Assembly: GCA_030688105.1 (NCBI GenBank)
Contig: JAUYIV010000047.1
Span: 1-5,931, forward strand
Source: Actinomycetota bacterium
GTDB lineage: Bacteria; Actinomycetota; Acidimicrobiia; Spongiisociales; UBA11373
Reading direction: 5' to 3'
Length of the DNA: 5,931 nucleotides
The notes below the pieces were generated by a model. That model was given only the letters and a program-made list of their open reading frames with translations, was not told where the DNA came from and searched no databases. A program made the translations under genes and the position numbers. Shown here in pieces: positions 1 through 4,984 of this stretch. Every line of letters starts with the position of its first letter. Positions within the stretch are counted from its first letter, which is position 1.

Positions 1-328
1 AAGGCCGGCGGCGGCCATCTATCTGGGCCCGCCGTCACCGGCGGGCTCGAGCGGCCCACCCGGGACTGTGGCGGGCGGGCCGCCCTGTCCCTGCGTGGCC
101 TTGCTCCCGGTGGGGTTTGCCGAGCCGACGCGGTTGCCCGCGCCGCTGGTGGTCTCTTACACCACCGTTTCACCCTTGCCTGTGCCCGAAGGCCATCGGC
201 GGTCTGCTCTCTGCTGCACTTTCCGTCGGGTTGCCCCGCCTGGGGATTACCCAGCACCGTGCCCTGTGGAGTCCGGACTTTCCTCGACCCGGAACCGAGG
301 CCCCGTGCCGCGGCCGCCCGGCGAACTC
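1..328 (-). ncRNA. rnpB: RNase P RNA (type A), 3' end cut off by the window edge
   Basis: This is the catalytic RNA of ribonuclease P, which removes 5' leaders from precursor tRNAs. Read on the minus strand it contains the hallmark conserved blocks in the correct order: GAGGAAAGTCCGGACTCC near 284-267, GAGAGCAGACCGCCGATGGCC near 212-192, AGGGTGAAA near 180-172, a GGCAAACCCCACCGGGAGCAAGG block near 122-100, and AGATAGATGGCCGCC near 22-8. The GGU thought to pair with the tRNA CCA end lies near 60-58. The order and content match the bacterial type A architecture known from E. coli and mycobacteria. The 3' strand of P4 (the ACAGAA..GGCTTA block) and the 3' half of the outer helices lie left of base 1, so the gene is partial. 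The 5' end is placed at about 328 from the -10 element at 335-340 and the conserved P1 start GAGTT. No protein reading frame crossing this region is credible. Confidence 0.96.
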
Positions 329-334
329 TCCGAC

Positions 335-340
335 AGTATG
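335..340 (-). promoter_or_regulatory. Putative -10 element of the rnpB promoter
   Basis: On the minus strand the hexamer is CATACT, a 4-of-6 match to TATAAT. It lies 6 nt before the predicted RNase P RNA 5' end at about 328, the right distance for transcription initiation. No good -35 hexamer is seen at 17-18 bp spacing; the sequence there is TGGCCC-like. Confidence 0.5.
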
Positions 341-381
341 ACTCTCAACGGCGACGGGGGCCACCGCTGTTCCCCCCGCAT

Positions 382-750
382 TCACCGGTATCGGGCTTCG
401 ACGAGCACGCCCGCCGCGGTACCCATGACCAGCGCCACCAAAGCGCCGAACGCCAGGGCGACGATCCCGGGCTCCTCGCCGGCGGCGATCGAGATCACCG
501 CGACGACGAAATAGAGAGCGATTGCGGCGAGACCTCCGTGGAGCGCCCTCGAAATCAGGGCGATCCGCGCCGCCACGTGCCCGGCGAGGAACTGGCCGAC
601 AAACCCGAGGAGGATCAGGACGATCTGCCCTCCGAACGTCGTGGTGTCCGCGACGCCGAGGAGTAGCAGGATCCCGATCGGGATGGCGACACCGCCGACA
701 CCGGCGACCGTTCCGATGAGTACCGCTCCCCAGTGGATCTCAGAGTGCAC
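382..750 (-). CDS. Small four-helix integral membrane protein (TIGR04086/DUF5518-like), function unknown
   Basis: A 122-residue, very hydrophobic protein with four predicted membrane segments at about residues 8-33, 38-58, 70-90 and 95-117, separated by short loops. The second loop carries a G-x-F-L-A-G...A-R segment followed by L-H-G-G. This resembles small uncharacterised four-helix families such as TIGR04086 or DUF5518, in which an AG..A......HG pattern links helices 2 and 3; that assignment is from memory of the pattern and is tentative. Translation starts at a GTG (750-748). No strong Shine-Dalgarno sequence precedes it and no better in-frame start is visible. The gene lies between rnpB and the cyclotransferase-like gene on the same strand, about 50 bp after the latter, so the two may share a transcript. 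No biochemical role can be assigned. Confidence 0.75.
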   Translation of the reverse strand: MHSEIHWGAVLIGTVAGVGGVAIPIGILLLLGVADTTTFGGQIVLILLGFVGQFLAGHVAARIALISRALHGGLAAIALYFVVAVISIAAGEEPGIVALAFGALVALVMGTAAGVLVEARYR

Positions 751-800
751 GGCAAAGGCTTCGCGACGTCATGGGCCCGGCGACTTCTTGGCGTGTGCTT

Positions 801-1244
801 TCAGAGATCGTCGAGGTGCTCTTCCAGTGAGGCCACCCAGCCGGTCGGGAGCTTCCAGTGGCGGCCTCCGCTGACCATCAGCCGCACGTGGTTCGGCTCA
901 GGCTGGTATTCGCCGTTGTGTCCGTTGCGGCTCACATGGGTGATCACATCATGCCGGCGACCCCCGCGGTCCATGGCCTGGGTGGAGGCCGGCACCCGGC
1001 CCTCATCGGCCTCCATCTCGTCGATGGCGGCCAACTGGTCGCCCGGGACGCTGAACACGGCACCCCACACGGTGTTGCCGGGCAGCGGACGGACCGAAGG
1101 CAGCCCGCCGTCGCCGTTGGCGATGGTGTACTCGAGCTTCCACTCCGGGAGGTGGGCGATGAACTGGAAAGCCGCCTTGGGGGCGATGCCCCCGAGGCGC
1201 CCCGGGTCGATGTTGGCGTCGTAGGCGAAGTAGAGCCGCGTCAT
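801..1244 (-). CDS. Gamma-glutamylcyclotransferase-fold (GGCT/AIG2-like) protein
   Basis: A 147-residue protein of the usual length for the GGCT-like fold. Proteins of this fold release 5-oxoproline from gamma-glutamyl compounds, but many members have other or unknown substrates. The N-terminus reads LYFAYDANID (residues 4-13), corresponding to the family's YFAYGSNLD substrate-binding loop. The central VWGAVFSVP (59-67) matches the conserved strand VWGVLY. The acidic stretch at 72-82 (A-A-I-D-E-M-E-A-D-E-G) supplies the expected catalytic glutamate, most likely Glu81 before Gly82. The binding loop is unusual: Tyr-Gly-Ser-Asn has become Tyr-Asp-Ala-Asn, so a different substrate is plausible. 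The ATG start (1244-1242) is preceded by a G-rich GATGGGGG segment that can act as ribosome binding site. A TACAAT -10 element lies 27 nt upstream. The protein is predicted to be cytosolic, with no signal peptide. Confidence 0.8.
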   Translation of the reverse strand: MTRLYFAYDANIDPGRLGGIAPKAAFQFIAHLPEWKLEYTIANGDGGLPSVRPLPGNTVWGAVFSVPGDQLAAIDEMEADEGRVPASTQAMDRGGRRHDVITHVSRNGHNGEYQPEPNHVRLMVSGGRHWKLPTGWVASLEEHLDDL

Positions 1245-1270
1245 CCCCCATCACTTCGAGCGGGAGGGTG

Positions 1271-1276
1271 ATTGTA
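1271..1276 (-). promoter_or_regulatory. Putative -10 element for the GGCT-like gene
   Basis: On the minus strand the hexamer is TACAAT, one mismatch from TATAAT. It would start transcription near 1264, giving a leader of about 20 nt before the ATG at 1244. The -35 region is weak (TGGTTC at 18 bp spacing). The element stands out as A/T-rich in a very G/C-rich context. Confidence 0.45.
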
Positions 1277-1281
1277 ACGGT

Positions 1282-1315
1282 TGGGAGGCGAAGGGAACCA
1301 TTCAGGAGCCTCCCA
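1282..1315. repeat. Perfect 8-bp inverted repeat in the divergent intergenic region
   Basis: TGGGAGGC (1282-1289) and GCCTCCCA (1308-1315) are perfect reverse complements separated by 18 nt. The repeat lies between the GGCT-like gene and whiB, just upstream of the putative minus-strand -10. It could be a dyad operator or an RNA hairpin. No T-run follows on either strand, so it is not a classical terminator. The rest of the roughly 200-bp gap holds no gene that I can see. Confidence 0.45.
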
Positions 1316-1425
1316 TCGTCATTAGAGGGTTCGGCAGTGGGCTCGTCGGGATCACCTTCCGGCTTGCCGCCAGCCGAGCGGTGATGGAACCAGCGACCTG
1401 TTGGCGAACGCTGTAACCGAAGAGG

Positions 1426-1431
1426 CATATC
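1426..1431 (+). promoter_or_regulatory. Possible -10 element for whiB
   Basis: CATATC lies 11 nt before the preferred whiB ATG at 1443, with a TTGGCG hexamer at 1401-1406 as a possible -35 (19-bp spacing). If real, the mRNA would start near 1438 with almost no leader. The spacing is long and the match modest. It also conflicts with the alternative TTG start at 1401. Confidence 0.25.
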
Positions 1432-1442
1432 CCGCGAGGCGC

Positions 1443-1709
1443 ATGAGAACCCCAAGCACTCCGGTGGACCTGTTCGTGCTCGATCTCGAGGAACGCCCGT
1501 GGGCGGCCTACGCCGCCTGCCGGGACGCCGACCCCGACATGTTCTTCTCCGCAGCGGAGCCCGGCGTGGCTGCGGCGATTCGCATCTGCAACGGATGTCC
1601 GGTCCAGGGAGAGTGCCTCGAATGGGCGCTCGAGACCCGGGTCCGATACGGCGTGTGGGGCGGCACCACCGAGCGCGACCGACGGCGGATGTTGCGCCGC
1701 TCCGCCTGA
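1443..1709 (+). CDS. WhiB-family iron-sulfur transcriptional regulator
   Basis: A small cytosolic regulator that binds a [4Fe-4S] cluster and usually partners with the main sigma factor to control transcription in response to redox state, NO or development. With the ATG at 1443 it has 88 residues, typical for the family. The four cluster cysteines are present as C-x22-C-x2-C-x5-C (Cys26, Cys49, Cys52, Cys58) in AACRDADPDMFF and ICNGCPVQGEC. They are followed by the diagnostic turn YGVWGGTTE (residues 69-77) and a basic C-terminal tail (RDRRRMLRRS) for DNA contact. A GAGG sits only 3 nt before this ATG. An in-frame TTG at 1401 would add 14 non-conserved residues and looks less likely. A hairpin at 1723-1749 probably ends the transcript. 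Which WhiB subclass this is cannot be decided here. Confidence 0.93.
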   Translation: MRTPSTPVDLFVLDLEERPWAAYAACRDADPDMFFSAAEPGVAAAIRICNGCPVQGECLEWALETRVRYGVWGGTTERDRRRMLRRSA

Positions 1710-1722
1710 CCCCGCGTTTTGG

Positions 1723-1749
1723 CCCGAGGAATGTCGGCTGCGCCTCGGG
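1723..1749 (+). terminator. Hairpin after whiB, putative terminator without a T-run
   Basis: CCCGAGG (1723-1729) pairs perfectly with CCTCGGG (1743-1749) around a 13-nt loop, 13 nt after the whiB stop codon. No T-run follows, as is common for terminator-like hairpins in high-GC actinobacteria. Its position before the putative leaderless promoter at 1764-1769 argues that the dehydrogenase has its own transcript and does not start at the upstream ATG (1731), which lies in the hairpin loop. Confidence 0.45.
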
Positions 1750-1763
1750 GTGCTCACGCCTGC

Positions 1764-1769
1764 TGTAAT
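1764..1769 (+). promoter_or_regulatory. Putative -10 element of a leaderless promoter for the dehydrogenase operon
   Basis: TGTAAT is one mismatch from TATAAT. It occupies exactly positions -12 to -7 relative to the GTG at 1776, the placement expected when the first transcribed base is the first base of the start codon. The GTG has no Shine-Dalgarno sequence in front of it, which fits a leaderless mRNA. The -35 region is not recognisable. Confidence 0.5.
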
Positions 1770-1775
1770 GAGCCC

Positions 1776-2960
1776 GTGCCACAGGCGACCACCTCGGGAA
1801 CGGCCGATCCGAGGGACTTCCTCGACATCGACGCTCTCCTCGATGGAGAGGAGCTCCTGCTTCGAGACACCGTGCGGCGTTTCGTGGCGGACCGCATCCT
1901 TCCCGAAGTCGCCGACTGGTTCGAGGAGGGGGTCTTTCCCAGAGAGCTCGCCAAGGAGATGGGCTCGTTGGGACTCCTCGGGATGCACCTCGATGGCTAC
2001 GGGTGCGCCGGGACCAATGCTGTCTCGTATGGCTTGGCGTGCACCGAACTCGAATTCGGAGACTCCGGCGCCCGCTCGTTCGTGAGCGTCCAGGGGTCGC
2101 TGGCGATGTTCCCAATCCATGCGTATGGGTCGGAGGAGCAGAAGGAGGAGTGGCTTCCCCGGATGGCGGCGGGCGAGGTCATCGGCTGCTTCGGCCTCAC
2201 CGAGCCGGATGCCGGCAGTGACCCGTCTTCGATGCGGACCCACGCGCGTCGCGAGGGCGGCGACTGGGTGCTCAATGGCACCAAGATGTGGATCACCAAC
2301 GGCGGGATCGCCGACCTGTCGGTCGTCTGGGCCAAGTCCGACGACGGGGTCCTCGGCTTCCTGGTGCCCCGTGACACTCCCGGGTTCAGCACCCGGGATA
2401 TCCACCAGAAGCTGTCACTGCGGGCTTCGGTGACGTCTTCTCTGCTGCTCGACGACGTCAGGCTGCCCGACGCCGCGGTGCTCCCGGGGGTGCGAGGTTT
2501 GAGGGGACCGCTCTCCTGCTTGAACGAAGCCCGATTCGGGATCATCTTCGGCGTGATCGGGGCGGCACGGGCTTGTTACGAGGCCGCCCTCGACTACGCC
2601 AAGGAGCGGGTGATGTTCGAGCGACCGATCGCGTCGTTCCAGTTGATCCAGCGGCAGCTCGTAGACATGATGGTGTCGGTCAACCGGGGCATGCTCCTCG
2701 CGGTGCACCTCGGGCGGAAGAAGGACGCCAGCACCCTCGACCCGGTGCACGTCTCCCTGGGCAAGTTCGACAACGTCCGCAACGCTCTCGAGGTGGCCCG
2801 AACCGCCCGGAGCGTCCTGGGGGCCAACGGGATCACCCTCGAGTACCCGGTGATCCGTCACATGAACAACCTCGAGTCGGTCTACACATACGAGGGGACC
2901 AACGAGATTCACACCCTGATCCTGGGGCAGGCGATCACCGGCTTCGGCGCGTTCTCGTAG
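1776..2960 (+). CDS. gcdH: Glutaryl-CoA dehydrogenase (acyl-CoA dehydrogenase family)
   Basis: A cytosolic FAD enzyme that oxidises and decarboxylates glutaryl-CoA to crotonyl-CoA in lysine, tryptophan and aromatic degradation. The 394 residues follow the human enzyme closely: SVQGSLAMFPIHAYGSEEQK (104-123), CFGLTEPDAGSDPSSM (138-153) for FAD and substrate contacts, LNGTKMWITN (166-175), and RHMNNLESVYTYEGTNEIH (361-379). The last holds the catalytic base Glu373. Arg100 in SGARSFVS matches the human active-site arginine that binds the glutaryl carboxylate, which separates this enzyme from ordinary acyl-CoA dehydrogenases. The GTG at 1776 is preferred: a TGTAAT -10 lies 6 nt ahead, the N-terminus then matches family length, and upstream in-frame starts (ATG 1731, TTG 1719) add non-conserved residues across a hairpin. 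A non-decarboxylating variant cannot be excluded. The hydrolase gene follows after 24 nt, indicating an operon. Confidence 0.92.
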   Translation: MPQATTSGTADPRDFLDIDALLDGEELLLRDTVRRFVADRILPEVADWFEEGVFPRELAKEMGSLGLLGMHLDGYGCAGTNAVSYGLACTELEFGDSGARSFVSVQGSLAMFPIHAYGSEEQKEEWLPRMAAGEVIGCFGLTEPDAGSDPSSMRTHARREGGDWVLNGTKMWITNGGIADLSVVWAKSDDGVLGFLVPRDTPGFSTRDIHQKLSLRASVTSSLLLDDVRLPDAAVLPGVRGLRGPLSCLNEARFGIIFGVIGAARACYEAALDYAKERVMFERPIASFQLIQRQLVDMMVSVNRGMLLAVHLGRKKDASTLDPVHVSLGKFDNVRNALEVARTARSVLGANGITLEYPVIRHMNNLESVYTYEGTNEIHTLILGQAITGFGAFS

Positions 2961-2984
2961 TGCTGTGCGTCGGAAGGGGGACCG

Positions 2985-3800
2985 ATGGGTGAATCGGGAT
3001 TCGTCGAGGTTCCCGGCGGCTCGCTGTATTACGAAGCCGCCGGGTCGGGGCCGGCGGTGCTGCTGGTCCACGCCGGCGTGGCGAATCTCCGGATGTGGGA
3101 CCCTCTGGTACCCCTCCTGTCGGACCGGTATCGGGTGATCCGATACGACACGCGTGGCTTCGGGATGACCGAGTCGGAGCATGTCGAGTTCAGCAACCGA
3201 GACGATCTGGTGGCGGTGCTCGACGACGGCGGCGCCGAGACCGCCACCGTGGTGGGGGCGTCCCGTGGCGGGATCATCGCGCTCGACTCGGTGATCGAGT
3301 ATCCCGCGCGTTTCGACGCCTTGGTCGTGGTCGGCGGGGGAGTGAGCGGCTTCGAGCCGTCGACCGCGGTCGGAGAGCCCGGGATGTGGGAAGAAGCCGA
3401 GCGGATGTGGGAGGCACATGAGTGGGAGGGTCTGTGCGATCTCGAGACCCGCTGGTGGGTGGACGGCCCCGGCCAGCCGACCGATCGGGTCGACCCGGCG
3501 GTGCGCGAGATCGTCCATGGATGGATTCTCTCGAACTACCGGGCCGAGAAGGTGGAGGGGATCCCGAAGCCGCTTCAGCCGCCCGCGTTCGAGCGCCTCG
3601 AAGAGGTCGCGGTCCCAACGCTCGTGATGATGGGCGGCCTCGACGACCCGGGGACCAATGAGGCTTGCCGGCTGTTGGCGAGCCGCGTCGCCGGCGCCAC
3701 GACGATCGTGTACGACGGCGCCGCCCACATGATGACGCTCGAACATCCCGGCCGATTCGCCGACGATCTACTGGCATTCCTCGACGCCGTGCACGCGTGA
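2985..3800 (+). CDS. Alpha/beta-fold hydrolase
   Basis: A 271-residue cytosolic protein of the alpha/beta hydrolase fold, a family of esterases, lactonases, dehalogenases and C-C hydrolases. All catalytic elements are visible. The oxyanion loop is LLVHAGVAN (26-34). The nucleophile elbow is G-A-S-R-G with Ser93. The acid is Asp220 or Asp221 in MGGLDDPG, and the base is His248 in DGAAHMM followed by the usual LEHP. A lid region rich in Trp and Glu (about 133-160) inserts between strands 6 and 7. The overall pattern resembles 3-oxoadipate enol-lactonase-like hydrolases, but the substrate cannot be predicted. The ATG at 2985 has a strong ribosome binding site (GGAAGGGGG, 2970-2978). It lies 24 nt after the dehydrogenase and is probably co-transcribed with it; a role in the same catabolic route is possible but unproven. 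The stop codon overlaps a GTG (3797) in the frame of the next gene. Confidence 0.9.
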   Translation: MGESGFVEVPGGSLYYEAAGSGPAVLLVHAGVANLRMWDPLVPLLSDRYRVIRYDTRGFGMTESEHVEFSNRDDLVAVLDDGGAETATVVGASRGGIIALDSVIEYPARFDALVVVGGGVSGFEPSTAVGEPGMWEEAERMWEAHEWEGLCDLETRWWVDGPGQPTDRVDPAVREIVHGWILSNYRAEKVEGIPKPLQPPAFERLEEVAVPTLVMMGGLDDPGTNEACRLLASRVAGATTIVYDGAAHMMTLEHPGRFADDLLAFLDAVHA

Positions 3801-3816
3801 GGCGGGAACGCCCGCC
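3801..3816 (+). terminator. GC hairpin immediately after the hydrolase stop; weak terminator or attenuator
   Basis: GGCGGG (3801-3806) and CCCGCC (3811-3816) form a perfect 6-bp stem with the tetraloop AACG, starting on the base after the TGA. There is no T-run. It may cause partial termination or protect the upstream message, reducing expression of the following selenoprotein gene. If the next gene began at the overlapping GTG (3797), the hairpin would lie inside its coding region. Confidence 0.35.
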
Positions 3817-3838
3817 GACGCCGATGCGTTGGAGAGCC

Positions 3839-4450
3839 ATGCGGATGCTCGCCGCCGCGGGTGCCTTTGCTCTCGCCGCCGCGGCGTGCGCCGCGGGCGG
3901 CTCGGCGGGGCCGGCCACCGCGCCGTCGACCACGGTGGGAACCACGACCGGCAACACGACGGGCGAATCGACGACCACCGGTCCGTCGACCACCGAGCCG
4001 GGAGCCGCCACCTCGACGACTCTGCGGGTGCGTCCCGAAGGTCAGGCCGCACCCGATTTCACGCTGGCTCTCGGCGAGGGCGGCGAGTTCTCGCTGAGCG
4101 GTGAGCAGAAGCCGGTCTACATGGTGTTCTGGGCCGAGTGGTGAAGCATCTGTCGGGGAGAGCTCCCCATCATCGATGCGGTCGCATCGGATTATCAGGA
4201 CCAGGTCACCTTCCTCGCCGTGGCCGGAAGATCGGACGAGGCATCGTCTCGCCAGCGGGTGGGGGTGTGGTTCTCTCCTGAGCGGATTCTCTGGGGCTAC
4301 GACGACTCCATCTGGGCGCTCTACGAGGTGCCCTACCAGCCAATCACCTTTCTCATCTCCAGCGACGACGTGATCGTCGACATGTGGTTCGGGGCGCTCT
4401 CCGAGGGGGAGATCCGGGCCCGGGTGGAGGCATTGGCCGAGGTCGGTTAG
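3839..4450 (+). CDS. Selenocysteine-containing thioredoxin-fold lipoprotein (TlpA/ResA-like, UxxC), TGA read through
   Basis: Probably an exported, membrane-anchored thiol/selenol oxidoreductase of 203 residues. Residues 1-17 (MRMLAAAGAFALAAAAC) look like a lipoprotein signal with lipid-acceptor Cys17, although Ala replaces the usual Leu at -3. Residues 18-62 are a Thr/Ser/Gly-rich linker. The fold starts at APDFTL (71-76), continues with KPVYMVFWAEW (91-101), then in-frame TGA (4142-4144) as residue 102, then S-I-C (Cys105), RGELP, VTFLAVAG (123-130), and YQPITFLI with cis-Pro168. It ends at TAG 4448-4450. In relatives, residue 102 is the attacking cysteine of WCxxC, so TGA replaces precisely that codon. 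SECIS-like hairpins follow directly. GGAGAG (3831-3836) serves ATG 3839 or ATG 3845; ATG 3824 and GTG 3797 are also in frame. The alternative is a nonsense mutation or base-call error, but no frameshift or decay is seen downstream. Confidence 0.8.
4142..4144 (+). other. TGA codon interpreted as selenocysteine
   Basis: This TGA is the only stop in the frame between 3839 and the TAG at 4448. It falls at the first position of the thioredoxin CxxC motif, giving Sec-Ser-Ile-Cys. Replacement of the attacking cysteine by Sec is the known pattern for redox selenoproteins. Confidence 0.78.
4145..4189 (+). promoter_or_regulatory. Candidate bacterial SECIS element
   Basis: Two hairpins can form directly after the TGA. 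The first has GGGGA (4155-4159) with TCCCC (4164-4168) and a GAGC loop. It can be extended by GCATC (4146-4150) with GATGC (4175-4179) across an internal loop. The second is CGATGC (4174-4179) with GCATCG (4184-4189), a perfect 6-bp stem with a GGTC loop, similar to the GGUC loop core of E. coli fdhF. Loops begin 15 and 35 nt after the TGA, against the usual 16-37 nt, and both loops start with G as SelB recognition generally needs. The GATGC segment is shared, so the extended first form and the second hairpin exclude each other. Confidence 0.6.
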
Positions 4451-4498
4451 GGAGACCGAATCGGTAGCCTCGGTCGAGAGCCACGAAAGGAACCGGCG

Positions 4499-4924
4499 AT
4501 GTCGAGCGTGAATCCGTATCTGGTGTTCGGAGGCAACTGCGAAGAGGCGTTCGGCTTCTACAAGTCGATCTTCGGTGGCGAGTTTCTCTCGGTGAACCGG
4601 TTCTCCGAGAGCCCGCCCGACCAGCCTCCCGCCCCCGGTGAAGAGGATCTGATAATGCACATCGCGCTGCCGATCGGCGACGGGCAGCTGCTGATGGGGT
4701 CGGACCGGCCATCCGCAATGGGCCCGGCCACCGTCGGCGACAACGTCGCGGTCAGTGTGAGCGCCGACAGTACCGACGACGCCAGGCGGATCTTCGATGG
4801 CCTGTCCGCGGGCGGACAGGCCACCATGCCCTTCGACCGGGCCTTCTGGGGTTCCGACTTCGGGATGTGCGTCGATAGGTTCGGCGTCAACTGGATGGTG
4901 GACCACAACCCAGAGGGCGGGTGA
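4499..4924 (+). CDS. PhnB-like VOC-fold protein (glyoxalase/bleomycin resistance superfamily)
   Basis: A 141-residue cytosolic protein of the PhnB-like (Pfam 3-dmu-9_3-mt) branch of the vicinal oxygen chelate superfamily. Hallmarks are the opening NPYLVFGGNCEEAFGFYKSI (5-24) with FGGEF, then L-I-M-H-I-A-L-P-I-G-D-G-Q-L-L-M-G-S-D (51-69), the repeat-unit helix TDDARRIFDGL (91-101), and the C-terminal MPFDRAFWGSDFGMCVDRFG (109-128) ending in NWMVDHNP. Such proteins are common, usually dimeric, and their substrates are mostly unknown; the old name 3-demethylubiquinone methyltransferase is misleading. The ATG is preceded by GAAAGGA (4485-4491), a good ribosome binding site. The gene starts 48 nt after the selenoprotein gene on the same strand and is likely part of the same transcript. 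It ends at a hairpin facing a convergent gene. Confidence 0.9.
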   Translation: MSSVNPYLVFGGNCEEAFGFYKSIFGGEFLSVNRFSESPPDQPPAPGEEDLIMHIALPIGDGQLLMGSDRPSAMGPATVGDNVAVSVSADSTDDARRIFDGLSAGGQATMPFDRAFWGSDFGMCVDRFGVNWMVDHNPEGG

Positions 4925-4933
4925 TCCGAGAAA

Positions 4934-4969
4934 CGGGCGGGCCACGCTCCACAGCACTCGGCCGGCCCG
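4934..4969. terminator. Imperfect hairpin between convergent genes, putative bidirectional terminator
   Basis: CGGGCGGGCC (4934-4943) pairs with GGCCGGCCCG (4960-4969) except for one G-G mismatch, around a 16-nt loop. It lies in the 60-bp gap between the VOC gene (ending 4924) and the minus-strand gene (ending 4985), where a shared terminator is expected. There is no T-run on either side. Confidence 0.45.
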
Positions 4970-4984
4970 GACTCGGGCGCGGTG

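Noticed and set aside
68..514. Plus-strand open frame over the left end
   Set aside because: Most of it is antisense to the RNase P RNA and the rest is antisense to the membrane protein gene.
1003..2115. Minus-strand open frames of about 370 codons across whiB and the start of the dehydrogenase
   Set aside because: They are extremely Arg/Pro-rich and overlap strongly supported genes on the other strand; no domain is seen.
2415..3746. Long minus-strand open frame (443 codons) opposite the dehydrogenase and hydrolase
   Set aside because: It is antisense to two well-supported enzymes, rich in Arg/His/Pro/Gly, and has no recognisable domain. Such shadows are common opposite high-GC genes.
4220..4450. 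Separate small gene starting at an ATG after the TGA
   Set aside because: It has no ribosome binding site and begins in the middle of the thioredoxin fold; it is better explained as the C-terminal part of the TGA-containing gene.
3839..4450. Simple pseudogene with a premature stop
   Set aside because: There is only one stop, exactly at the catalytic cysteine, with the frame and fold intact downstream and SECIS-like hairpins. It is not fully excluded without the selenocysteine machinery or raw reads.
4455..4465. Small palindrome ACCGA-A-TCGGT after the selenoprotein stop
   Set aside because: The arms are only 5 bp with a one-base centre, so it is too weak to call a terminator or operator.
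3575..4957. Long minus-strand open frame (460 codons) opposite the selenoprotein and VOC genes
   Set aside because: Its composition is that of an antisense shadow and no motif is recognisable. The plus-strand frames there have clear thioredoxin and VOC motifs.
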